A stretch of DNA of 64,000 nt from Cystobacter fuscus (lineage in GTDB: Bacteria; Myxococcota; Myxococcia; Myxococcales; Myxococcaceae), in contig NZ_CP022098.1 of NCBI RefSeq assembly GCF_002305875.1, positions 7,688,001 to 7,752,000 of the forward strand, given 5' to 3'. The position numbers and the translations under genes are program-made. A model generated the notes under the pieces. That model was given only the letters and a program-made list of their open reading frames with translations. It searched no databases and was not told the origin of the DNA. Positions 16,910-25,701 of the stretch are shown in pieces. Each line of letters begins with the position of its first letter. Position 1 is the stretch's first letter.

Positions 16910-19180
16910 ATGCTCGCATATCCCATTCACGCCTCGACACCTGAGTCTGTCCTCACCTCGCCGTCGGTGGAGCAATTGCTCGCCCACTACCCGAGCAACC
17001 CCGAGACGAATCAAAAGCTGCGCGAGTTGCATGCGCTGCTGACGTCTGCCCGCCCCCAGGCGCCGCTCGCGACGCGCATGGCCTGGATGGAGGAGCTGGC
17101 TGGCTGGCTCCAGGGGCCAGGCGCCACGCCGCCACGGCACGGCCGGCTGGCTCCCGTGGAGTCCGCCGGTTCGGCACGTCTGCGGTTGTTGTTGGAGGTG
17201 CTCGGTCAGGCCCCCGCGTGGAGCAAGGCCGTACGCGGTGTCTTTGCCTCGGTCCTCTCGGAGACGTCGATGCTGCGACTGCTCACCGATCCGGGCCTGT
17301 CCGCGGGCCGGGGCCTCATGGAGGATGCCTTGACGCGGCTCGGACAGCGGCTGGTGCCCGTCGCACCGGACGAGCGGGACCTGGCGGCGCTGGTATGGCA
17401 CCTGCTCCCGGGTGAGAAGGGCCAGTCCTGGCTGGACGAGCTGTCCAAGGAGCACGTGGAGGCCCTCTGCTCCCTGCTGGGGGCGGAGTCCTTCGCGCCG
17501 TTGAAGGCGGCGGTGGAGGACGCGGTGGTCATCCTCGCCGCGCGCGTGAGTGCCCGCGGGCTGGCGAGCGACGTGCTGTCACGGCTCGCTCCAGCGCCCC
17601 TCGAGCGGTCTCCCTTCGTCCACCTGCCACGCGCGTGCGAGGCACTGCGAATGGCGGTACGAGCGGGCGCGGAGGCGTCCACGGTGGACGTCAGACGAAG
17701 GGCCTGCGCCGAGGCCATCGCCGGCTGCCGGGCCACCACGCGGCAGGTGCTGGGCCACATGGATGAACACGCGGTGTGTATCGATCTCGTCTACCGGCTC
17801 GAGCAGCTGGGCCACACGCTCGATCGGCTGGAGTCGTTGCTCTGGCTGCTCGCTCCCGAGGATCCCCGCTCCCTGCCCCGCGCCGCCACCCGGCTGCTCT
17901 CTTCCCTGCTCCAGGCGCACGCGCGGGAGCGCGGCGTGGTGGAGCTCTTCCGCAGCGGCGTGCGCAGCATCTCGCGGCGCATCTTCGAGCACACGGGCAA
18001 GGTGGGCCGTCACTACATCACCACCACCCAGGACGAGTACCACCGGATGGTGAGCGCGGCAGCGGGAGGAGGATTTCTCACCGCGGGCACCGCCGCGCTC
18101 AAGCTGACCATCACCTTCGCGGCGCTGCCGCTCTTCTTCGAGGGACTGGCCGCCGCCACCAACTACGCGGTCTGCTTCCTGCTCATCCAACTGCTCGGCT
18201 TCGCCCTGGCCACCAAGCAGCCGTCCATGACCGCCGCGGCCCTGGCGGCCTCCATGGACGTGAAGGCAGGCGACAAGGGTATGCGCAGCCTGGTGGAGCA
18301 GCTGGCCTGCATCACCCGCTCCCAGTTGGCCGCGGTCTTCGGCAACATCGGCGCGGTGGTGACCACCGTCACCCTCGTGGGGTGGGTGCTCCAGGCGATC
18401 CGGGGCCAACCCCTGCTGGAGGTCCACGAGGCGGAGTACGTCGTGCGCTCACTCCACCCGTTCAAGAGCGCCACGCTCCTCTACGCCGCCTTCACGGGCG
18501 TGCTGTTGTGGTGCTCGAGCGTCTTCGGAGGTTGGCTGGAGAACTGGGTGCACTACCGGCGCCTGCCCGAGGCACTCGCGCGCCACCACGGGCTGCGCGC
18601 CTGGCTGGGCGAGGCCCGGGCCCAGGGGCTGAGCAGGGCCATCGCGCACCACGCGTGCGGTCTGGGCGCCAATGTCAGCCTCGGCCTGCTGCTGGGAATG
18701 ACCCCCGCGGTGTGCCGGTTCTTCGGCCTGCCGCTGGACGTACGGCACGTCACGCTCAGTGCCGGCACGCTCGCCTTCGCCGGCGTGACGCTGGGTGCCG
18801 AGCGGCTCTTGGAGCCGTCCTTCCTCTGGGCGGTGACAGGCATCCTCCTGGTCGGGGTGTTCAACCTGGCCGTGAGCTTCTCACTGGGCCTCTCCGCGGC
18901 GGTGCATGCACGAGGACTCGCCCCGGTGGGGTTCCTGCGCCTGGCGTGCGCGATCCTCACGGGGGGCATCCGCTCCCTCTCCGACTTCATCCTCCCTCCC
19001 CGGCCCCCGCTCCTGCCGGCGCAACGGCCCTCCTCGCGCTACAGCGTGCGCTCCGCGGAGCGCCCGCGCTCCCTCTCCGGAAAACACGGCGCGAGGCATG
19101 AGGGGCACGAGCTGCCGGCGCTGCTCGCTCGGGAGCCCGCTCCGCCGGGCGGCTCGGGTCCCACCGCGGCAGGCCATTGA
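16910..19180 (+). CDS. PF10136-type polytopic membrane protein (named site-specific recombinase)
   Basis: The 756-residue protein has a soluble helical N-terminal half (about 1-370) with the GQAPAWSKAVRGVFASVLSETSMLRLLTDPGLS signature, then a hydrophobic half with about six to seven membrane segments (around 390-690), including the LENWVHYRRLPEALARH loop. This layout matches the family called site-specific recombinase (Gcr-like, PF10136), although no Tyr, Ser or DDE recombinase centre is visible. It is therefore better regarded as a membrane protein of unknown function. The ATG at 16910 starts MLAYPIH. The C-terminal tail after 690 is Arg/Pro/Ser rich. Confidence 0.75.
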   Translation: MLAYPIHASTPESVLTSPSVEQLLAHYPSNPETNQKLRELHALLTSARPQAPLATRMAWMEELAGWLQGPGATPPRHGRLAPVESAGSARLRLLLEVLGQAPAWSKAVRGVFASVLSETSMLRLLTDPGLSAGRGLMEDALTRLGQRLVPVAPDERDLAALVWHLLPGEKGQSWLDELSKEHVEALCSLLGAESFAPLKAAVEDAVVILAARVSARGLASDVLSRLAPAPLERSPFVHLPRACEALRMAVRAGAEASTVDVRRRACAEAIAGCRATTRQVLGHMDEHAVCIDLVYRLEQLGHTLDRLESLLWLLAPEDPRSLPRAATRLLSSLLQAHARERGVVELFRSGVRSISRRIFEHTGKVGRHYITTTQDEYHRMVSAAAGGGFLTAGTAALKLTITFAALPLFFEGLAAATNYAVCFLLIQLLGFALATKQPSMTAAALAASMDVKAGDKGMRSLVEQLACITRSQLAAVFGNIGAVVTTVTLVGWVLQAIRGQPLLEVHEAEYVVRSLHPFKSATLLYAAFTGVLLWCSSVFGGWLENWVHYRRLPEALARHHGLRAWLGEARAQGLSRAIAHHACGLGANVSLGLLLGMTPAVCRFFGLPLDVRHVTLSAGTLAFAGVTLGAERLLEPSFLWAVTGILLVGVFNLAVSFSLGLSAAVHARGLAPVGFLRLACAILTGGIRSLSDFILPPRPPLLPAQRPSSRYSVRSAERPRSLSGKHGARHEGHELPALLAREPAPPGGSGPTAAGH

Positions 19181-19206
19181 GCCGCGAGCGCGCCTCACCG
19201 GGACAC

Positions 19207-19605
19207 TCAGAACGGCTCGAAGCAGTCGTAGTTGTGCTGCGAGTAGATGCGGTGGTCGCGGAAGGTGAGGAACACGGCGAACGAGGCGCGCATCGTGCCT
19301 CCCGCCGGCAGCAAGCCCACCGGCACCTTCAGCGTGCCGCTCCATTCGAGCTCGAGGGCCACCTGGTCCCCCAGCGCCAACGCGTTCTTCACCTCGTAGC
19401 GCTGGGCGGACATCACCTTCTGGCCCCGCTCCCCGGCCTCGAGCAGGGCCCTCAAATCCCTCGTGGCCCCCTGGGGGACGAGCCGGTTGGGATATTCACG
19501 CTGCGTCACCTCGGGGTGGAAGAAGGCGCTCAGCGCCTCTCCGGTCGCCCCCTCCTCGATGGCACGGAGGTAGCGGCGCGCGAAGTCGAGATTCGTCGTG
19601 GACAT
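19207..19605 (-). CDS. SnoaL/NTF2-like protein, divergent target of the MarR regulator
   Basis: The 132-residue protein has the cone-shaped NTF2/SnoaL fold pattern: DFARRYLRAIEEGATGEALSAFFHPEV at the N-terminus and beta strands ending FLTFRDHRIYSQHNYDCFEPF. Such proteins are often small cyclases, isomerases or ligand binders; no function can be given. It faces away from the MarR gene across an 80-base region that contains three operator units, so it is probably repressed by that regulator. Confidence 0.75.
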   Translation of the reverse strand: MSTTNLDFARRYLRAIEEGATGEALSAFFHPEVTQREYPNRLVPQGATRDLRALLEAGERGQKVMSAQRYEVKNALALGDQVALELEWSGTLKVPVGLLPAGGTMRASFAVFLTFRDHRIYSQHNYDCFEPF

Positions 19606-19625
19606 GGTGTTCTCCCTTCTTTTTC

Positions 19626-19667
19626 ACAACCCAGGTTGTACAACCCATGTTGCACAACCTGGGTTGT
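19626..19667. promoter_or_regulatory. three adjacent 14-base palindromic operator units
   Basis: Three directly abutting units, at 19626-19639, 19640-19653 and 19654-19667, follow the pattern ACAACC-N2-GGTTGT. The outer two are perfect dyads and inverted copies of each other; the middle one (ACAACCCATGTTGC) is degenerate. They occupy nearly the whole gap between the SnoaL-like gene and the MarR gene, so they are the likely autoregulatory binding sites. The 14-base repeat spacing places neighbouring dimers about one and a third helical turns apart. Confidence 0.75.
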
Positions 19668-19685
19668 GAATGCAAGAGTCTCCCC

Positions 19686-20180
19686 ATGCCACGCCGCCAG
19701 GAAGCCGCCCCCGTGCAGCCCGAGTCGCTGGATCTGGGACACCTCGCCCTCTTCGTGGGAATGAGGGTGAACGACCTCGTGCTCGAGGAGATCCACGCGG
19801 CGGGTTTCACGGGCCTGCGCCACGCGCATGGGTTCGTCTTCCAGCACCTGCTGGGAGGTGCTCGATCGATCAGCGAGCTCGCTGCGCTGCTCGAGGTGAC
19901 CCAGCAGGCCGCGTCGAAGACGATCGCCGAGCTCGAGAAGCTGGGCTACGTCGAGGAGACGCGGTCCGAGGACGCGCGCGTCCGGCGGGTGCGCCTGTCC
20001 TCACGTGGACAGGCGGCCGTCGACAAGAGTCGTGCGGCGCGGGCCGGGCTCGAGGAGCGTCTGCGACGAGAGCATGGGAGCCGCGCGGTGGAGGAGGCAC
20101 GCAAGCTCCTGGCGAGCGCGCTCGACTCGCTCGGGGGCACGGAAGCCGTGCGTGCCCGGAAGGTCCGCTCGCCCCGCTGA
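19686..20180 (+). CDS. MarR-family transcriptional regulator
   Basis: The 164-residue regulator has a winged helix at about 55-125: SISELAALLEVTQQAASKTIAELEKLGYVEETRSEDARVRRVRLSSRG. The recognition helix QQAASKTIAELEKLG and the DxRxRR wing are classic MarR features. The ATG at 19686 (MPRRQE) lies just after the operator array; an upstream start would begin within the operators. It is predicted to repress itself and the divergent SnoaL-like gene and respond to a small aromatic or oxidising ligand. Confidence 0.88.
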   Translation: MPRRQEAAPVQPESLDLGHLALFVGMRVNDLVLEEIHAAGFTGLRHAHGFVFQHLLGGARSISELAALLEVTQQAASKTIAELEKLGYVEETRSEDARVRRVRLSSRGQAAVDKSRAARAGLEERLRREHGSRAVEEARKLLASALDSLGGTEAVRARKVRSPR

Positions 20181-20267
20181 GCGGACGAGTCCCTCCGCCC
20201 CAGGGGCAATGGTTCCTCCCGGCGTCTCCGTAGTACGGCACCCACGGGTCCTCGAGAAGGAGACACC

Positions 20268-20720
20268 GTGGCGAGAATCCTGGTCATCCATGGTCCGAAC
20301 CTGAATCTGCTCGGAAGACGAGAGCGGGACATCTATGGCTCCGACACCCTGGCGGAGATCAACCACGCGCTGACGGAGGTCGCACGGCGGCACTCGGTCG
20401 AGCTGGAGTTCTTCCAGAGCAACCACGAGGGCGCCATCATCGACAAGATCCAGGCAGCGATGGAGAGCGCCCGGGGAATCCTCATCAACCCGGGAGGCTT
20501 CACCCACTACAGCATCGCCATTCGAGATGCCCTGAGCGCGGTGGCCCTGCCCACCGTCGAGGTCCACCTGTCCAACATCCACGCCCGAGAAGATTTCCGC
20601 GGGCATACGGTGATCGCGTCCGTGTGTATCGGGCAGGTGGGTGGGTTTGGAAAACAGAGCTATGTGCTGGGATTGATGGGACTGGTGAGTCACCTCGAGC
20701 AGAACGGGCGCACCGCCTGA
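20268..20720 (+). CDS. aroQ: type II 3-dehydroquinate dehydratase
   Basis: The 150-residue product starts at GTG and opens with ILVIHGPNLNLLGRRERDIYG, the type II dehydroquinase signature containing the catalytic Arg and Tyr. It is followed by FQSNHEGAIIDKIQ, LINPGGFTHYSIAIRDAL, VEVHLSNIHAREDFR (active-site His) and GFGKQSYVLGL. It converts 3-dehydroquinate to 3-dehydroshikimate in the shikimate pathway. The usual GTREP is GRRER here, a mild deviation in the active-site loop. GAGAAGGAG lies before the start. It stands alone, with no other aro gene in the window. Confidence 0.92.
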   Translation: MARILVIHGPNLNLLGRRERDIYGSDTLAEINHALTEVARRHSVELEFFQSNHEGAIIDKIQAAMESARGILINPGGFTHYSIAIRDALSAVALPTVEVHLSNIHAREDFRGHTVIASVCIGQVGGFGKQSYVLGLMGLVSHLEQNGRTA

Positions 20721-20946
20721 AGCGGCTCCATCCCAGGCCCGCGCGCGACCGGGAACGCAGCCGCTGCCCTGGTCGCCCCCCTGAATCACGATGTGCCAGG
20801 CCGCCCCTTCCTTCGTGAGGGGCCTCGCCGCCATCGCCCACGGGGGCTTCTTGCGACGTACGGACACACGTCACAACTCTGACGCACGGCGTCGGACTGA
20901 GCGTAAAGCCATCCGTCTCGATCGCGCCGCGTCCTGGAGGTGCTCC

Positions 20947-22488
20947 GTGCCCAAGTCCTTGATTGCTTCCGCTCAGTGGTCCCTCCTGCTGTCGCGCTTG
21001 CGCGCGCTCGCACCCGAGGCGTTCGACAGCCAGGGCCGCGTGCTCAACCTGGTTGCTCGGGAGTGGGGCAATCCGGGCCACGGCAAGCCCTATCTCTCTC
21101 CGGTGGATGGCTCCCAACTGGGGTTGCTGCCCATGATCGATCTGCCCACCGCCACGCACGCGGTGGCCGCCGCGGCCGCCGAGGCCAGGGAGTGGGCACG
21201 GGTGAGCCTCGACACGCGCAAGGCGCGTGTGAGCACCTGCCTGGAGATGCTGCGCGAGAACCATGAGCTGCTCGCCCTGCTTCTCACGTGGGAGATTGGC
21301 AAGCCCGTTCCCCAGTCGCGCGTCAGCGTGGAGCGGTGCATCACCGGCGTGAAGTGGTACGTGGAGAACATCGATTCGATGATGAAGGGCCGCAAGCCGC
21401 TCGGGCTCATCTCCAACATCGCCTCGTGGAACTACCCCATGTCCGTGCTGATGCACGCCGCGCTGGTCCAGGCGCTCGCGGGCAACGCCGTCATCGCCAA
21501 GTCACCCACCGATGGAGGGCTGCTGGCCCTCACCCTCGCCATGTCCTTCGCCCGTCGCTGCGGGCTTCCGATGTCGCTGGTGAGCGGCTCGGGAGGCAAG
21601 CTCAGCGAGGCCCTGGTGAGAGATCCCCACATCGCCTGCCTGTCCTTCGTGGGCGGCAAGGCCACCGGGCGCGACATCGCGGCGAGTCTCTATGACCGCA
21701 AGAAGCGGTACATGCTGGAGATGGAGGGCGTCAACACCTACGGCATCTGGCGCTTCAGCGACTGGAACCAACTGGCCAGGCAGCTCAAGAAGGGCTTCGA
21801 GTATGGCAAGCAGCGCTGCACGGCCTACCCTCGGTTCGTGGTGGAGCGCGGCCTGGTGCCCCGCTTCCTCGAGATGTACCTGCCGGTGCTCACGTCATTG
21901 AAGGTGGGCCACCCGCTGCTCGGCGAGACACGGGCGGAGCCCCCCTCGGTGGATTTCGGTCCGCTCATCAACAGCGGGAAGGTCGAGGAGCTGCACGCCA
22001 TGATGAGCGAGGCCGAGGCCAAGGGGGCCATTCCCCTGTACAAGGGCCGGCTGGAGCCGGGCCTGTTCCTGCCGGACCAGGACGTGTCGGCCTACCTCGG
22101 GCCCTGCGCCTTCCTCCATGTGCCGAGGAACTGCCGCCTCTATCACAACGAGCCGTTCGGCCCGGTGGACTCCATCGTCGTCGTGGACACGGAGGAGGAG
22201 CTCATCACGGAGATGAACGTCTCCAACGGAGCGCTCGTGGCCTCGCTCGCCTGCGATGAGCCCGAGACGGCCCGGCGCATCGCCTCCGAGCTGCGCGCCT
22301 TCAAGGTGGGCCTCAACACCACCCGCTCCCGCGGCGACCGGGAGGAGTCCTTCGGTGGCATCGGCCAGTCCTGGCAGGGCTGCTTCGTGGGAGGCGCCTA
22401 CCTGGTGCAGGCCGTGACGGAAGGACCCCCTGGCGAGCGCCTCTTCGGCAACTTCCCCGACTACACCCTGCTGCCGGAGAAGCGGTAA
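20947..22488 (+). CDS. aldehyde dehydrogenase family protein
   Basis: The 513-residue protein starts at GTG 20947, six bases after GGAGG. It has the ALDH layout: SNIASWNYPMSVLMHAALVQALAGNAVIAKSP in the NAD-binding domain, SFVGGKATG, and the catalytic cysteine in YGKQRCTAYPR. The general-base motif reads LEMEGVNTYGIW instead of the usual ELGGxxP, so the active site is divergent although Glu is retained. The C-terminal YHNEPFGPVDSIV and NVSNGALVASL match ALDH. It oxidises an aldehyde with NAD(P); substrate unknown. Confidence 0.85.
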   Translation: MPKSLIASAQWSLLLSRLRALAPEAFDSQGRVLNLVAREWGNPGHGKPYLSPVDGSQLGLLPMIDLPTATHAVAAAAAEAREWARVSLDTRKARVSTCLEMLRENHELLALLLTWEIGKPVPQSRVSVERCITGVKWYVENIDSMMKGRKPLGLISNIASWNYPMSVLMHAALVQALAGNAVIAKSPTDGGLLALTLAMSFARRCGLPMSLVSGSGGKLSEALVRDPHIACLSFVGGKATGRDIAASLYDRKKRYMLEMEGVNTYGIWRFSDWNQLARQLKKGFEYGKQRCTAYPRFVVERGLVPRFLEMYLPVLTSLKVGHPLLGETRAEPPSVDFGPLINSGKVEELHAMMSEAEAKGAIPLYKGRLEPGLFLPDQDVSAYLGPCAFLHVPRNCRLYHNEPFGPVDSIVVVDTEEELITEMNVSNGALVASLACDEPETARRIASELRAFKVGLNTTRSRGDREESFGGIGQSWQGCFVGGAYLVQAVTEGPPGERLFGNFPDYTLLPEKR

Positions 22489-22517
22489 CGGTTCGCCGGA
22501 GCGTCCACCGGCCCCGG

Positions 22518-22551
22518 CCCCGGCCTCGTGCCGGGGTCAGGAGCGGCTCCT
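22518..22551 (+). terminator. tandem hairpins after the aldehyde dehydrogenase gene
   Basis: CCCCGGC-CTCGT-GCCGGGG forms a perfect seven-pair stem, followed immediately by the small dyad AGGAGC-G-GCTCCT. They lie 30 bases downstream of the stop codon. Confidence 0.5.
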
Positions 22552-22667
22552 AGGGGTCCCAATTTGAGCACACTGCGTCAAAGCACACACTGCTTCACCC
22601 TGAGGGGACCTTCCTCACCGTGTAGCCGTTTACACCCAGCGGAGATGAGTCTAGATGGCGCAGCAGA

Positions 22668-25646
22668 ATGACCAGAATCTCGCGGGACCACTCAGAGGAC
22701 ATCATCAAGGACATGGCTCGCGATGCTCGCGTCCGCAGTGCGCGGGTGTCGCGATTCATGCACATCTGGAGCGTGTTGGGACTCACCGTCCTGCTCACGG
22801 CCGCGCCAGCGCTCGCGCAGAGGACGACAGCGGCCATCCGGGTCGGCCTCAGCTCGCTCCGCGGACCAGCCACCGGCGTGACCGTGCTCGCGGTGAACAC
22901 CCAGAACGGCTTCGCGACGAAGGGGATCGCGCGCACGGATGGCTCTTTCTTCCTGACCGGCCTGGCGCCCGGTGAGTATGTCATCACCGTCATCCGGCCC
23001 GACGGCAAGGAGGTCTACCGGACGGTCACCGTCCAGGTCGGCCAGACGGTGGACCTGAACATCAACGTCGAGGAGGAGACGGCCCTGGATCTCGGCCAGG
23101 GCGAGACCCTGTTCGTCCAAGGCAAGACGCCCGAGAGTTCGACCTCCGAGGTCGCCACCAACGTCAGCCGCGAGCAGATCGCGAACCTGCCCCAGAGCAA
23201 CCGCAACTTCCTCAACTTCGCGGCCCTCGCGCCCGGCGTTCGCGTCTCCAACGATGAGTTCAACAAGAACTTCTCGTCTGGCGCGCTCGCGGCGAGCAGC
23301 ACCAACGTGTTCGTGGATGGCGTGAGTCTCAAGAACAACGTCATCCAAGGCGGGTTGGTCGGTCAGGACTCGAGCCGCGGAAACCCCTTCCCCCAGCTCG
23401 CGGTCAGCGGGTTCCGCGTGATCACGCAGAACTACAAGGCCGAGTACGAGCAGGCCAACTCCGCGATCATCTCCGCGATCACGCGCTCGGGCGGCAACGA
23501 ATTCCATGGCGACCTCCTCTTCAACTTCCAGAACCAGGCGCTGATGGCGCGGGACTACTTCGCCGTGCAGCGTGGCGAGCTGGTGCGGCCCGACGAGTTG
23601 CGCTCCCAGTTCGGGGCGGCGTTGGGGGGACCCGTGGTGAAGGACAAGCTGCACTTCTTCGCGACCTATGAAGGCAACGTGCAGAACCGCGTGAACGTGG
23701 TGACGCTCGGCAATCCGACGGAGGAAAACCTGAGCCGGTTCGGCCAGTTCCAGGGCAGCTTCACCAGCCCCTTCCGGGAGCACCTCGGCTTCGCGAAGCT
23801 GACCTGGAGGCCGGCGGACAACCAGACCGTGGATGTCAGCGCCAGCCTCAGGAGGGAGACCGACGTCCGCAACTTCGGTGGTCAGTCGAGCTTCGAGAGC
23901 GCCGAGGACGTGCGAAACGACGTCATCACCGCCTCGGCCAGGCATCAACTGCGGCTCGGCTCGCTGACGAACGAGGCCACGCTTCAGTACCTCGACTCGC
24001 GCTGGCACCCGACCGCCACGTCCTCTGGCTCGGTCGGGCAGGAATACGAGGGCGTCATCCGGATCGGCGGCCGAGATACCAGCCAGGACATCCGCCAGCA
24101 GGCATTCACGTTGCGCAACGACACGACGTTCGCGAACTTCGATTGGGCCGGCCAGCACGTGGTGAAGGCGGGCGCCAAGCTCTCCTTCCAGCACTACCAG
24201 ATCGAGCGCACGCAGTACGGCAACCCCGTGTTCCGCTTCCGTCAGGATGCCGAGAACGGCCTCAGCTACGACTTCCCGGCCGAAGCCGCCTATGGCGTCG
24301 GTGACCCGAGGGCGGCGGCCAACAACACGCAGGTGGGCGTGTACCTCCAGGACGATTGGGAGATCGCCAAGAGGCTGACCCTGAACGTGGGCCTGCGCTG
24401 GGATGTCGAGACCAACCCCCTGAACAACGACTACGTGACGCCCGCGGAGGTCCGCGCGGCGGTGGAGGAGCTCGCGCAGACCGTCGCGCGGACGAATGGG
24501 CCCGACTTCTTCCCCGTCGACAACTACCTGACCAACGGCAAGCAGCGCCCTGTCTTCCTGGGCGCGGTGCAGCCACGGCTCGGCGCGGCCTTCGACGTGA
24601 TGGGCAACGGCCACACGGTTCTCTTCGCCGGCGCCGGGCGCTACTACGATCGCACCCTGTTCAACACCGGCGTGGACGAGCGGCTTCGCCTTCAGTACCA
24701 GGTCCGCACGTTCTATTTCTCGGCGGATGGAGCCCCCCGCAACGGGCTGCCGACCATCGCCTGGCGGCCCGAGTACATGAGCCGGGCGGGACTCAATTCA
24801 CTGATCGACAGCGGCGTGGCCCCCGCCCCGGAGATCTACCTGCTCGAGAACGACACCAGGCCGCAGTTCAGCGACCAGTTCAGCGCGGGCGTCCGGCAAC
24901 AGGTGGGCCCGATCAATACCTCGGTGACGCTCACGCATATCCGCAGCCAGAATGGCATTGGCTTCTATCCCGCCAACCGCCTGTCGACAGGCTCCCGCGA
25001 CTACCTGCCCGTGCCGGGTGGCTTCGGCACCGTCATGATCTCGGTGGACGACCGGACCGCCGACTACAGCAGCGTGCAGATCTCGGCGGAGAAGCCCTAT
25101 TCGAGCGAGCTCTCGGCGGGGGGCTTTCAGTGGGGGGCCTCCCTGGCCTACACCTTGGGTGTCGCCCGGGAGCGTGGGTCGGAATTCAACTTCGACTACC
25201 CGACCGTCAAGGACAGCCCCATCACCCCCACCTGGAATGACGAGCGCCATCGGCTCGTGCTCTCCGGCATCGTGGGATTGCCCCTGGACTTCAAGCTGTC
25301 CACGCTGATCACCCTGGGAAGCGGCTTGCCCTACACCATCTCCGATGCGTCCAGGGGCTTCGATCCCACCGAGTTCGTGCTCCGCACCAATGGAGGCCGG
25401 GCGGAGGGCCTCCTCCAGTTCAGCCAGGTGGATGTCCGGCTGGCCAAGGACTTCACGCTCACCAAGGGGGGCCACCGGATCAGCGCCTTCGCCGAGTGCT
25501 TCAACCTCTTCAACACCAGGAACTTCGGCGGATACGACGGGTTCATTCCACCGGCGGAAGAGCCCGTGAACCCGAACTTCGGCAAGCCCACGAGCCTGGT
25601 GGGGCCACCGCGCAGCGTTCAGTTCGGCATGGGCTACAGTTTCTGA
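22668..25646 (+). CDS. Oar-like TonB-dependent outer-membrane receptor
   Basis: The 992-residue protein has a signal peptide (VLGLTVLLTAAPALAQ). A carboxypeptidase-regulatory-like domain (about 50-130, GRTDGSFFLTGLAPGEYVITV pattern) follows, then a plug domain (about 165-290, QIANLPQSNRNFLNFAALAPGVRVS) and a large beta-barrel ending in aromatic F (QFGMGYSF). This is the Oar/SusC-like architecture that is expanded in myxobacteria and is linked to uptake or export of large substrates. Starts at 22668, 22713 or 22758 are all possible; ribosome sites are weak, so the N-terminus is uncertain. Confidence 0.9.
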   Translation: MTRISRDHSEDIIKDMARDARVRSARVSRFMHIWSVLGLTVLLTAAPALAQRTTAAIRVGLSSLRGPATGVTVLAVNTQNGFATKGIARTDGSFFLTGLAPGEYVITVIRPDGKEVYRTVTVQVGQTVDLNINVEEETALDLGQGETLFVQGKTPESSTSEVATNVSREQIANLPQSNRNFLNFAALAPGVRVSNDEFNKNFSSGALAASSTNVFVDGVSLKNNVIQGGLVGQDSSRGNPFPQLAVSGFRVITQNYKAEYEQANSAIISAITRSGGNEFHGDLLFNFQNQALMARDYFAVQRGELVRPDELRSQFGAALGGPVVKDKLHFFATYEGNVQNRVNVVTLGNPTEENLSRFGQFQGSFTSPFREHLGFAKLTWRPADNQTVDVSASLRRETDVRNFGGQSSFESAEDVRNDVITASARHQLRLGSLTNEATLQYLDSRWHPTATSSGSVGQEYEGVIRIGGRDTSQDIRQQAFTLRNDTTFANFDWAGQHVVKAGAKLSFQHYQIERTQYGNPVFRFRQDAENGLSYDFPAEAAYGVGDPRAAANNTQVGVYLQDDWEIAKRLTLNVGLRWDVETNPLNNDYVTPAEVRAAVEELAQTVARTNGPDFFPVDNYLTNGKQRPVFLGAVQPRLGAAFDVMGNGHTVLFAGAGRYYDRTLFNTGVDERLRLQYQVRTFYFSADGAPRNGLPTIAWRPEYMSRAGLNSLIDSGVAPAPEIYLLENDTRPQFSDQFSAGVRQQVGPINTSVTLTHIRSQNGIGFYPANRLSTGSRDYLPVPGGFGTVMISVDDRTADYSSVQISAEKPYSSELSAGGFQWGASLAYTLGVARERGSEFNFDYPTVKDSPITPTWNDERHRLVLSGIVGLPLDFKLSTLITLGSGLPYTISDASRGFDPTEFVLRTNGGRAEGLLQFSQVDVRLAKDFTLTKGGHRISAFAECFNLFNTRNFGGYDGFIPPAEEPVNPNFGKPTSLVGPPRSVQFGMGYSF

Positions 25647-25677
25647 AGAGGACGGGACCTCCGGTTCTTGACGCGGT

Positions 25678-25701
25678 GGCCCTCCTCATCCTGGAGGGGC
25701 C
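25678..25701 (+). promoter_or_regulatory. hairpin that covers the ribosome-binding site of the zinc-ribbon gene
   Basis: GGCCCTCC pairs with GGAGGGGCC (one bulged base) across the seven-base loop TCATCCT. The right arm contains the GGAGG site four bases before the ATG at 25702. It may act as an initiation-control hairpin or as the terminator of the preceding receptor gene. Confidence 0.35.

Noticed and set aside
16910-19180. mobile element based on the site-specific recombinase family name
   Set aside because: No recombinase active site, no attachment-site repeats, and no other mobile genes nearby.
22692-24614. 640-residue minus-strand ORF inside the TonB receptor gene
   Set aside because: Antisense shadow; the receptor frame has signal peptide, plug and barrel features.
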